This document shows positions 7,144 to 14,628 of a stretch of DNA of 26,541 bases, piece after piece. The stretch is from JBCDLI01 sp038745535 (lineage in GTDB: Bacteria > Pseudomonadota > Alphaproteobacteria > Rhizobiales > Rhizobiaceae): NCBI GenBank assembly GCA_038745535.1, contig JBCDLI010000034.1, positions 1 through 26,541 on the forward strand, in the 5' to 3' direction. Below the pieces are notes generated by a model, which saw only the letters and a program-made list of their open reading frames with translations, made no database searches and had not been told where the DNA came from. Both the position numbers and the translations under genes were made by a program. The stretch's first letter is position 1, and each line of letters begins with the position of its first letter.

Positions 7144-9795
7144 ATGTTGGCCGGGGTCAAAACAACGTGCCCCTATTGCGGCGTCGGCTGCGGTGTCATC
7201 GCAACGCCGAACCCCGATGGAACCGTAGATATCGAAGGCGATAAGGACCACCCGTCGAACTACGGGCGGCTGTGTTCAAAAGGATCGGCGCTCGGTGAAA
7301 CAGTCGATCTTGATGGCCGTCTGCTTTACCCGGAAGTGCATGGCAAACGAGCCAGCTGGGATACCGCGCTTGATTTGGTTGCTTCGAAATTCAACGAAGC
7401 CATTCGCGATCACGGTCCTGATTCTGTCGCGTTCTACGTTTCCGGCCAGATTTTGACCGAGGATTACTACCTCGCCAACAAGCTGATGAAGGGCTTCATC
7501 GGTTCCGGTAACATCGATACGAACTCACGCCTTTGCATGGCGTCATCTGTGGCAGGGCATCGCCGCGCTTTCGGTACCGATACTGTTCCCGGCACGTACA
7601 GCGATCTTGAGAGCGCCGATGTCATCGTGCTTGTCGGCTCGAACCTTCTCTGGTGTCATCCGGTCATCTATCAGCGTATTGCCGCGGCTAAAAAAGAACG
7701 CCCGCAAATGCGGGTTGTTCTCATTGACCCGCGCCGAACGAAAACCGGCGACCTCGCCGATCTGCATTTGCCCGTTCGTCCAGACGGCGATGCGACGATA
7801 TTCCTTGGCCTGTTGAAGTGGTTGGTGGATCACGAACTCACAGTTCCAGCATGGATTGAAGAGCACACAAACGGCTTCGATAAAGCGCTTGCAAATGCGT
7901 CCGAATGGACGGTGGAGCGCGTCGCGCTGGCAACTGGGGTGGCGGCCCACGACCTACGGCTTTTCTACCAGATGTGGTCGCAAAATGAGCGCGTAGTCAC
8001 GTGCTATAGTCAGGGCGTCAACCAATCCTCGGTTGGCACAGACAAAGTGAATGCGATTATCAATTGCCACCTTGCCACTGCACGCATTGGCCGCGAGGGT
8101 ATGGGACCGTTTTCGCTAACCGGCCAACCCAACGCGATGGGCGGCCGAGAGACCGGTGGCCTGGCCAATATGCTCGCCGCGCACATGGATCTTGAGAACG
8201 CAACCCATCGTGAGCGCGTCGCTGAGTATTGGAACGCTCCAAATCTCACCGAGAAGCCCGGATACAAGGCGGTCGATATGTTCGACGCGGTCGCCGATGG
8301 GCGCATCAAGGCACTTTGGGTCATGGCGACAAACCCCGTCGTCTCGATGCCAAATGCCGACGCAGTCGAAGCTGCCATTGCAGATTGTCCATTTGTGATT
8401 GTTTCCGACGTGATGGCTGAGACCGATACGGTGCGTCATGCGCATGTGAAGCTACCCTCGCTCGGCTGGGGTGAAAAAGACGGTACCGTCACAAACTCCG
8501 AGCGGCGTGTGTCTCGCCAACGCCAATTCCTGCCCGCACCCGGCGAAGCGACCGCCGACTGGTGGCAGATGGCCGAGGTCGGTCGTCGCATGGGCTTTGA
8601 AGCTGATTTCACTTACCGATCAAACGCCGAAGTCTTTAGCGAGTACGCCAAGCTTACTGCTCTTGAAAATGATGACGAACGCGATCTCGACTTGGGCGCA
8701 GTTTCTGATCTTTCGAAATCTGATTACGATGCCATTGTCCCGTTCCAATGGCCGCAAGCAGAGTGTTTTGATCCATCGAAAGAGACCCGCTTTTTCGCAA
8801 ATGGTCGCTTTTATACGCCCGACAGAAAAGCGCGCTTCGTGCCAGTCGTTGCGCCGGAATCAGTGGTCGAGGAACACGGGATATTCCGATTAAATACCGG
8901 TCGTGTTCGGGATCACTGGCACACGATGACGCGGACTGCGAAGTCGTTGCGGCTGAACGCTCACATGGCCGAACCCTATTGTGAGATGAACCCAGCAGAC
9001 GCCGCGCGGCTCAAGATAAATGCAGCTGATCTCGTCACTGTGTCCGCAAAGAAGACTTCGATTACCGTCCGGGCGCTGCTTTCGCCTGACCAGATGCCCG
9101 GTACAGTCTTCGTGCCGATGCACTGGAACGATCAATATGCATCGAGTGCTCGTGTCGACGCGCTCGTTGAAGCCAATTGTGATCCAGTCTCAGGTCAGCC
9201 AGCGTTAAAGGGTTCGTCCGCCGTGGTGACCCGATCAGCGATGGCCTGCCATGGGTTCGTTCTATCGCGCGAAGTGCCCAATACCGAGGGGCTGGACTAC
9301 TGGGCAATTGCAAAAGCCAAGTCAGGTTGGCGTTTGGAATTTGCGCTTTTGCAGGAGCCGCCAGATGCCCACCGCGTGCTTTCCCGTCTGGTAGACGCGG
9401 ATGAAAACGCTCTTTCAGCCAGCGATAAGTATCGTGGGTTCTGGCGTGCAGCATCGTTTGATGGCGAAAACCTTGAAGCAGCCGCTTATCTTTCGCGCGG
9501 CCCCGTAGAAGTCTCACGCAGTTGGGCTGCCGAGCAACTCGTAACGCCGTTTTCATCGCCAAAATCACGCTGGCGTGTGCTGGCCGGTCGACCTGCGGCG
9601 GATATGCCGGATAAAGGCGCAATCGTCTGCTCGTGCATGTCAGTAGGTGTGAATGAAATCGCGAACGCCGTCCGCGGCGGCTGTCATTCCGTCGACGCAA
9701 TCGGAAAGGCTACGAAAGCCGGAACAAACTGCGGTTCGTGCAAATCGGAAATCACGGAGATCATCGATGCAAATCGTCTCATCGCAGCTGAATGA
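7144..9795 (+). CDS. nasA: Assimilatory nitrate reductase catalytic subunit NasA with C-terminal BFD-like [2Fe-2S] domain
   Basis: This 883-residue cytoplasmic molybdoenzyme reduces nitrate to nitrite. Cys9, Cys12, Cys16 and Cys44 (TCPYCGVGC ... RLCSKG) bind the N-terminal [4Fe-4S] cluster. SRLCMASS supplies the molybdenum-ligand Cys (TGC, not selenocysteine). TGQPNAMGGRETGG and ATNPVVSMPNAD are typical of bis-MGD nitrate reductases. A molybdopterin dinucleotide-binding domain lies around 590-720. A BFD-like domain closes the protein, with Cys829, Cys831 (CSC) and Cys863, Cys866 (CGSC). The start is one base after the FAD-subunit stop, with only a weak ribosome site, so coupling is likely. 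Electron donor: probably the FAD/NADH protein upstream. The 3' end overlaps cysG by 29 bases. Confidence 0.95.
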   Translation: MLAGVKTTCPYCGVGCGVIATPNPDGTVDIEGDKDHPSNYGRLCSKGSALGETVDLDGRLLYPEVHGKRASWDTALDLVASKFNEAIRDHGPDSVAFYVSGQILTEDYYLANKLMKGFIGSGNIDTNSRLCMASSVAGHRRAFGTDTVPGTYSDLESADVIVLVGSNLLWCHPVIYQRIAAAKKERPQMRVVLIDPRRTKTGDLADLHLPVRPDGDATIFLGLLKWLVDHELTVPAWIEEHTNGFDKALANASEWTVERVALATGVAAHDLRLFYQMWSQNERVVTCYSQGVNQSSVGTDKVNAIINCHLATARIGREGMGPFSLTGQPNAMGGRETGGLANMLAAHMDLENATHRERVAEYWNAPNLTEKPGYKAVDMFDAVADGRIKALWVMATNPVVSMPNADAVEAAIADCPFVIVSDVMAETDTVRHAHVKLPSLGWGEKDGTVTNSERRVSRQRQFLPAPGEATADWWQMAEVGRRMGFEADFTYRSNAEVFSEYAKLTALENDDERDLDLGAVSDLSKSDYDAIVPFQWPQAECFDPSKETRFFANGRFYTPDRKARFVPVVAPESVVEEHGIFRLNTGRVRDHWHTMTRTAKSLRLNAHMAEPYCEMNPADAARLKINAADLVTVSAKKTSITVRALLSPDQMPGTVFVPMHWNDQYASSARVDALVEANCDPVSGQPALKGSSAVVTRSAMACHGFVLSREVPNTEGLDYWAIAKAKSGWRLEFALLQEPPDAHRVLSRLVDADENALSASDKYRGFWRAASFDGENLEAAAYLSRGPVEVSRSWAAEQLVTPFSSPKSRWRVLAGRPAADMPDKGAIVCSCMSVGVNEIANAVRGGCHSVDAIGKATKAGTNCGSCKSEITEIIDANRLIAAE

Positions 9796-11275
9796 GTGCG
9801 ACGCGAAACGCAGCGGTCGCCGTGGCCGCAAACAGGAACGCATCGGCGATCTTGCGCTCCTTCCGATTTTCTACAAGCTGAAAGGCAAGCGCGTTTTGGT
9901 CGCCGGCGGGTCCGATGCTGCTGCTTGGAAGGCCCATCTGCTGGCCGCTTCCGGCGCATTTATTGAGCTGTATGCCACCGAACTCGACGAAGCCTTTGAA
10001 ACGCTGCTCGATGAAGACCAGTACCGCTGGCACCAACGCCCATGGAGTACCGACAGCTTTGCAGGCGCGCAAATTGCGATTGCAGATGCCGGGTCCGATG
10101 GCGAAGCAAAGGCGTTTTACTGTGCCGCGCGGGCCGCTGGCGTTCCCGTCAATGTCATCGATAAGCCTGCCTTTTGCGAGTTCCAGTTTGGTTCGATTGT
10201 TAATCGTTCGCCTGCGATTGTCAGTATTTCAACCGACGGTGCTGCTCCGATATTCGGTCAGGCGATCCGTCGACGCATCGAAACACTTCTGCCTAAGTCG
10301 ATCCGGCGTTGGGCAGAGCTCGCGCGAGACGTGCGCGGCGACATAAATGATCGACTGCAGCCCGGGCCTCAGCGCCGTGCTTTCTGGGAACGCTTTGTTG
10401 ATCGCGCTTTTGCAAATGACGAGACACACGCGAACACTGCTGCTCTTGTGGCCGACAGTGAGCGGATCGCCCATGCGCCTGAATCATCTTCTGGGCGCGT
10501 GACGCTCGTGGGCGCAGGCCCGGGTGACGCCGAGCTTTTGACATTGAAGGCAGTGCGCGCGTTGCAGTCTGCGGACGTGATCATGTTTGACGATCTCGTT
10601 GCCGATGATGTGCTTGAATTGGCTCGTCGCGAGGCCAGACGCATGATGGTCGGTAAACGCGGTGGCCGCGAGAGCTGCAAGCAGGAGGACATCAACGACA
10701 CGATGGTGAAGCTGGCCAAAGCTGGCAAACACGTCGTGCGGCTTAAGGGCGGCGACCCCATGGTGTTCGGTCGTGCAGGCGAGGAAATCGCGCGGCTACA
10801 GGCAGAGAAGATCGAGGTGAATGTCGTGCCGGGCGTGACGTCCGCGCTGGCCATGGCTTCGTCCCTCGGGGTGTCGCTCACACATCGAGACTGTGCACAA
10901 TCGGTGCGTTTCGTGACAGGCCACAGCCGCAAGGGTGAACTGCCTAACGACGTGAATTGGGCGGCAATCGCCGATGATACTACGACCACAATCTTCTACA
11001 TGGGCGGGCGCACCGCGGGAAAAATCGCAGAACGCTTACAGGCGGAAGGGATGGTGCCAGAAACGCCAGCGGTTATCGTGTCGTCGCTTGCACGAGGCAA
11101 TGAAAAGCGGTGGGTTGGAACCATCTCGGATCTAACAGACGGAATGGAAGAGCTTGGCCTCGACAATCCCGTTATTATCGGCGTTGGCCAAGTGTTCGAA
11201 CGCGTCCAGGCTGCATTGCCGGTAACCGCCCCGGTGGAAAGTGCTGATATCGCGCAATTGGCTGCCGTCGGCTAA
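9767..11275 (+). CDS. cysG: Sirohaem synthase CysG (dehydrogenase/ferrochelatase plus uroporphyrinogen-III methyltransferase)
   Basis: This 502-residue bifunctional enzyme makes sirohaem, the cofactor of assimilatory nitrite and sulphite reductases. The N-terminal part (about 30-240) is the precorrin-2 dehydrogenase/ferrochelatase module (KRVLVAGGSDAAAWK, FCEFQFGSIVNRSPAIVSIST). The C-terminal part (from about 245) is the SAM-dependent methyltransferase with VTLVGAGPGDAELLT, MVGKRGG, VRLKGGDPMVFGRAGEE and VPGVTSA. I chose the ATG at 9767, inside the nasA end, because GGAG lies eight bases upstream; the ATG at 9792 is out of frame. About 25 basic residues (CDAKRSGRRGRKQER) precede the usual family start, so a later start cannot be excluded. 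The gene is part of the nitrate operon and implies a sirohaem enzyme, though no nitrite reductase gene is in view. Confidence 0.93.
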   Translation: MQIVSSQLNECDAKRSGRRGRKQERIGDLALLPIFYKLKGKRVLVAGGSDAAAWKAHLLAASGAFIELYATELDEAFETLLDEDQYRWHQRPWSTDSFAGAQIAIADAGSDGEAKAFYCAARAAGVPVNVIDKPAFCEFQFGSIVNRSPAIVSISTDGAAPIFGQAIRRRIETLLPKSIRRWAELARDVRGDINDRLQPGPQRRAFWERFVDRAFANDETHANTAALVADSERIAHAPESSSGRVTLVGAGPGDAELLTLKAVRALQSADVIMFDDLVADDVLELARREARRMMVGKRGGRESCKQEDINDTMVKLAKAGKHVVRLKGGDPMVFGRAGEEIARLQAEKIEVNVVPGVTSALAMASSLGVSLTHRDCAQSVRFVTGHSRKGELPNDVNWAAIADDTTTTIFYMGGRTAGKIAERLQAEGMVPETPAVIVSSLARGNEKRWVGTISDLTDGMEELGLDNPVIIGVGQVFERVQAALPVTAPVESADIAQLAAVG

Positions 11276-11310
11276 TTTTCATTGCGAGGAAAACGCTGTA
11301 GCCATCGCGA

Positions 11311-11934
11311 ATGGTGAAGCGCGAAACAATCATTGGCATGGTGTTAGCCGGTGGCCGTTCTTCCCGCATGGGCTCTAATAATAAAGCACTCATCCAGTTC
11401 GGCAGCGAAATGCTTCTGAAGCGAGGTTTGCGCAAGCTAAGCGCGCAAGTCGATACCGTTTTCGTCAGCAGCGATCTGTCTGCAGATGAGCTCAGAATTG
11501 GCTCAATGAAAGCAATTTCAGATGCATTACCAAACCATCAAGGACCACTCGCCGGTATCCTCACGGGACTTCGGTACGCGCGGGCGAACCATCCCGATAC
11601 GCAGTATTTGGCCACTGTACCATGCGATGCCCCGTTCTTTCCCCACGACCTAGTTGAAAAATTGGTCGCCGCCGTCGGAGCGAGCAATCAAGTCGCGATT
11701 GCCCGGTCAGGGGACCGACCACATCCTGTCTTCGCGCTTTGGCCGACCGAGATTGCAGATCCGCTAGACAGCTGGCTAGCGGGTCAGAACCGCCGAGGTC
11801 TTATGGCCTTTCTTGATACGGTCGAAAACATGGAGGTCGAGTTCCCGATTAACGATGGCGTCGACCCGTTTTTCAATGTGAACACACCCGAAGATTTGGA
11901 GCGCGCTAGGCATTTGGAAGCCTGCGCTAGCTGA
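11311..11934 (+). CDS. mobA: Molybdenum cofactor guanylyltransferase MobA
   Basis: This 207-residue enzyme attaches GMP to molybdopterin to form the MGD cofactor required by NasA. The nucleotide-binding motif LAGGRSSRMGSNNKAL is near the N terminus, followed by GPLAGILTGLR, VPCDAPFFP (with the metal-binding Asp) and HPVFALW, as in MobA/NTP transferases. Length and motif order are normal. It lies 35 bases after cysG on the same strand and is probably the last gene of the nitrate operon, supplying the cofactor on demand. Its last eight bases overlap the convergent photolyase gene, leaving no room for a separate terminator. Confidence 0.93.
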   Translation: MVKRETIIGMVLAGGRSSRMGSNNKALIQFGSEMLLKRGLRKLSAQVDTVFVSSDLSADELRIGSMKAISDALPNHQGPLAGILTGLRYARANHPDTQYLATVPCDAPFFPHDLVEKLVAAVGASNQVAIARSGDRPHPVFALWPTEIADPLDSWLAGQNRRGLMAFLDTVENMEVEFPINDGVDPFFNVNTPEDLERARHLEACAS

Positions 11935-13417
11935 GCGCCTTTAAGAAAGCTTCTGCGTTTTCGAGATGCCTCTCGCGCGTCTCATCTTTCATTCGCTCGG
12001 CGGTTCTGCACATCATCGCCCAGCGGGCATTATTACCCAATTCCGCGCGGTGGTTCCAAATGAAACGCCAATAAAGGCCGTCCCAACTGTCGGCCCAGTC
12101 GCCTTTTTTCCAATGGCTCATCTTGCAGACGTAATTTGAGCCGGAAAAGTACGGCTTGGTGGTGATCAGACCGCCATCTGCGTGTTGGCTCATTGCATAG
12201 GTGTTCGGCACCATGACCCAATCGTAACTGTCCACGAACATTTCCATGAACCAGCGATAAACATCATCGGGGTCAAATTCGCACAGAAACATAAAGCCCC
12301 CGAGCACCATGAGACGCTCAATGTGGTGGCAGTATCCGGTTTCCAAAATGCGTTTGATGACATCGTCTATCGGGTCAATTCCGGTCGTCCCATCATAGAA
12401 AGATGCCGGTATTTTTCGCGTGTGACCCCAGTGATTGGTGGTGCGCATCTTCACGCCAAGGTCTTCATACGTCGCACGCATAAACTCACGCCAACCAATG
12501 ACCTGCCGCACAAACCCCTCCACCGAATTCAGCGGGACGTCGTCAGCCTTTTCCAGCACTGCGTCGAGCACCTGTCGAGGCGTTAGCAAGCCAATATTGA
12601 GAGCAGGGGTAAGCACGGAGTGCCAGAGCCAGCTTTCGCCCTCGACAATGGCATCCTCGTAATCACCGAATAGCTCAAAACGGTGCTTCACAAATTCGTC
12701 CAGCCACTGCGCTGCATCGTCATGCGAGGTCGGGTAGATCAAGTGATCGAGTGACCCCCATGCATCGGCAAACTCGTCATTCACACTGTCCCGTGCGTCC
12801 AAATCGATCTGATCGCGATTGATCGACGGTATTTCGGGAATGTTGCTGAGCAGCTTTTTGGGGACCTTTTTGCGGTTGTCCTCGTCAAAACTCCATTGGC
12901 CACCTTTTGGCTCATCGCCTTCCATCAAAACGTCGAGGCGCCTGCGCTGGTGCTTATAGTATTCTGCCATGTACCAGCGCTTACGGCCTTCCGCCCATTC
13001 CAAATTATCGCGCGTGCTGTTTATGAAGCCGGGCGTAGGTAAAAGCTCCAGTTTCAGAGATTGGCTCTCGCATGCTGCCACAAGACGCTTCTTCGTGGTG
13101 TAATCCACCGGGTCAACGGCAATGACATGGGAAACACCATTGTCTTTGAGCCGCTCTACAAGCTTAGCGGTTGACTTTCGGTCCTTCGCGTAAGGCTCAA
13201 TCTCAACATCGAAATCCTCATCGCTTAGTTGCTTCTTGAAACGGGCCATAGTCGCGCGGTGCAGCCACAGTTTTTGTTTGTGGAAAGTGGCAGGGTATTG
13301 CTCATCTCCGAAAAAGAGGGGGTCCTCAAAGAGCAAAACGTGATCGGGCTTGTCGTCTCTCAACCCCGGATGGTCTTTAAATAATTGATGAGGGAAAATG
13401 ATTAGTGCAGATGACAT
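11927..13417 (-). CDS. Cryptochrome/photolyase-family protein (FeS-BCP / PhrB-like), cluster cysteines missing
   Basis: This 496-residue protein belongs to the deoxyribodipyrimidine photolyase-related group (PhrB, FeS-BCP), light-driven flavoproteins that repair (6-4) photoproducts or act as photoreceptors. Recognisable parts are the N-terminal antenna-type domain (ALIIFPHQLFKDH), the FAD-domain segment GWREFMRATY, the HHIERLMVLGG motif with His364 and His365, and MSQHADGG followed by TTKPY. In PhrB four cysteines hold a [4Fe-4S] cluster. Here the first position is Pro349/Ile350, and the CxxC and later Cys between MS and LYW are replaced by MSHWKKGDWADSW. Cys363, Cys431 and a Cys near 466 do not occupy those positions. 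The start ATG is 117 bases from the divergent selU start. FAD-domain repair function is likely but not shown. Confidence 0.85.
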   Translation of the reverse strand: MSSALIIFPHQLFKDHPGLRDDKPDHVLLFEDPLFFGDEQYPATFHKQKLWLHRATMARFKKQLSDEDFDVEIEPYAKDRKSTAKLVERLKDNGVSHVIAVDPVDYTTKKRLVAACESQSLKLELLPTPGFINSTRDNLEWAEGRKRWYMAEYYKHQRRRLDVLMEGDEPKGGQWSFDEDNRKKVPKKLLSNIPEIPSINRDQIDLDARDSVNDEFADAWGSLDHLIYPTSHDDAAQWLDEFVKHRFELFGDYEDAIVEGESWLWHSVLTPALNIGLLTPRQVLDAVLEKADDVPLNSVEGFVRQVIGWREFMRATYEDLGVKMRTTNHWGHTRKIPASFYDGTTGIDPIDDVIKRILETGYCHHIERLMVLGGFMFLCEFDPDDVYRWFMEMFVDSYDWVMVPNTYAMSQHADGGLITTKPYFSGSNYVCKMSHWKKGDWADSWDGLYWRFIWNHRAELGNNARWAMMCRTAERMKDETRERHLENAEAFLKALS

Positions 13418-13533
13418 AGCGGGCCTTCAAAGTGTCAGCCAACACATGTCGCTGCAGCTTCGCGCGGCAACCATTTTTCTCGTGATGAGCGCTGCGACGT
13501 TTACAGCACGGTGAAGCTTGCTACTTACAGTGC

Positions 13534-14628
13534 ATGGCAACCATCACACAGCTCAGCACGGTGTTTGATCACGGCTTTGATGACATAATCGACGTCCGTA
13601 GCCCGGCAGAATTCGAAGAAGATCATGTCCCGGGCGCGCTCAGCTTGCCGGTCCTAGACAACGATGAACGGGCCGAAGTCGGCACTCTCTATAAGAGGTC
13701 TGCCTTTGACGCCCGTAAACTGGGTGCTGCCATGGTTTTTCGAAACGCGGCTATGCATATCGAACAATCGCTTGCGCACCACACCGGAGGATGGAGACCG
13801 CTCATTTATTGCTGGCGGGGAGGGCAGAGATCAGGCTCATTTGCTTGGATGCTGAAAGAAATCGGCTGGCGCTCAGATACAATTGAAGGCGGCTACAGAA
13901 CGTACCGACGCCTCGTAGTCAAAACGCTTTACGATGAACCGCTGCCGTACAGCTTCATCAAGCTGAACGGCCACACCGGTACCGCAAAGACGAAGCTCTT
14001 ACACCTTCTGTCTGAGCGCGGTGTGCAAGTCATCGACCTTGAAGGCCTGGCCAATCACCGCGGTTCTCTTCTGGGAGGGATGGCAAGCGGTCAACCATCT
14101 CAAAAATGGTTCGAAACGCAATTAGCGCAAAAGCTTCACGCTTTGGACGCTACCAAGCCCGTCTTTATCGAGGCAGAAAGCAGTAAGATCGGCGGCATCA
14201 TTATGCCGCGATCGCTCTGGGTGTCGATGAAGGCTTCGCCCGTAATCGAAGTGCGTGCACCGGTTTGGGCGCGAGCCAAATATCTCGCGTCAGAGTATGA
14301 AGACGTGCTGGCAGATGCTCGTTCGCTAAAAGAAAAACTCTTGCCGTTGCGCAGGGTTCGCGGCGCCGAAATCCTTGAGAATTGGTTCAAGCTCATTGAT
14401 GAAGGCAAGCACGTGGAACTGTGTCAGGTGCTGGCGACTGAACACTACGATCCCGCTTATACACGATCATCAAAACTGGTTGGTCAGGAACCGGAAACGG
14501 TTTTTGAAACGGCAGGTCTGACATCGGCTGACCTCGATAGGCTTGCCGACCAGATCGCTGCATACGTTCAGACGAAAATGACATCGCCAGAACCCACTAC
14601 GATCTCACCAATCGCCGCAGCCTCATAG
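13534..14628 (+). CDS. mnmH: tRNA 2-selenouridine synthase (MnmH/SelU)
   Basis: This 364-residue enzyme converts 2-thiouridine to 2-selenouridine at the wobble position of tRNAs for Lys, Glu and Gln, using selenophosphate. An N-terminal rhodanese domain (about 10-130) begins with DDIIDVRSPAEFEEDHVPGA and carries the catalytic Cys93 in IYCWRGGQRSG. The C-terminal half is the P-loop domain with GHTGTAKT (146-153), where Ala replaces the Gly usually before the P-loop Lys. EAESSKIG and the VRAPVWARAKYL region follow. The start at 13534 has no clear ribosome site; the 116-base divergent gap before it contains GTCGC/GCGAC repeats but no promoter I can defend. The convergent selD gene overlaps its last 61 bases, so the pair supplies and uses selenophosphate. 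Confidence 0.93.
   Translation: MATITQLSTVFDHGFDDIIDVRSPAEFEEDHVPGALSLPVLDNDERAEVGTLYKRSAFDARKLGAAMVFRNAAMHIEQSLAHHTGGWRPLIYCWRGGQRSGSFAWMLKEIGWRSDTIEGGYRTYRRLVVKTLYDEPLPYSFIKLNGHTGTAKTKLLHLLSERGVQVIDLEGLANHRGSLLGGMASGQPSQKWFETQLAQKLHALDATKPVFIEAESSKIGGIIMPRSLWVSMKASPVIEVRAPVWARAKYLASEYEDVLADARSLKEKLLPLRRVRGAEILENWFKLIDEGKHVELCQVLATEHYDPAYTRSSKLVGQEPETVFETAGLTSADLDRLADQIAAYVQTKMTSPEPTTISPIAAAS

Noticed and set aside
7540..7545. Selenocysteine in the nitrate reductase, prompted by the selenium genes nearby
   Set aside because: The molybdenum-ligand codon is TGC and no in-frame TGA interrupts the gene; the selenium genes fit tRNA selenation.
13418..13533. GTCGC / GCGAC repeats between the photolyase and selU genes as an operator
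   Set aside because: The arms are short and imperfectly spaced, and nothing else supports a regulatory site.
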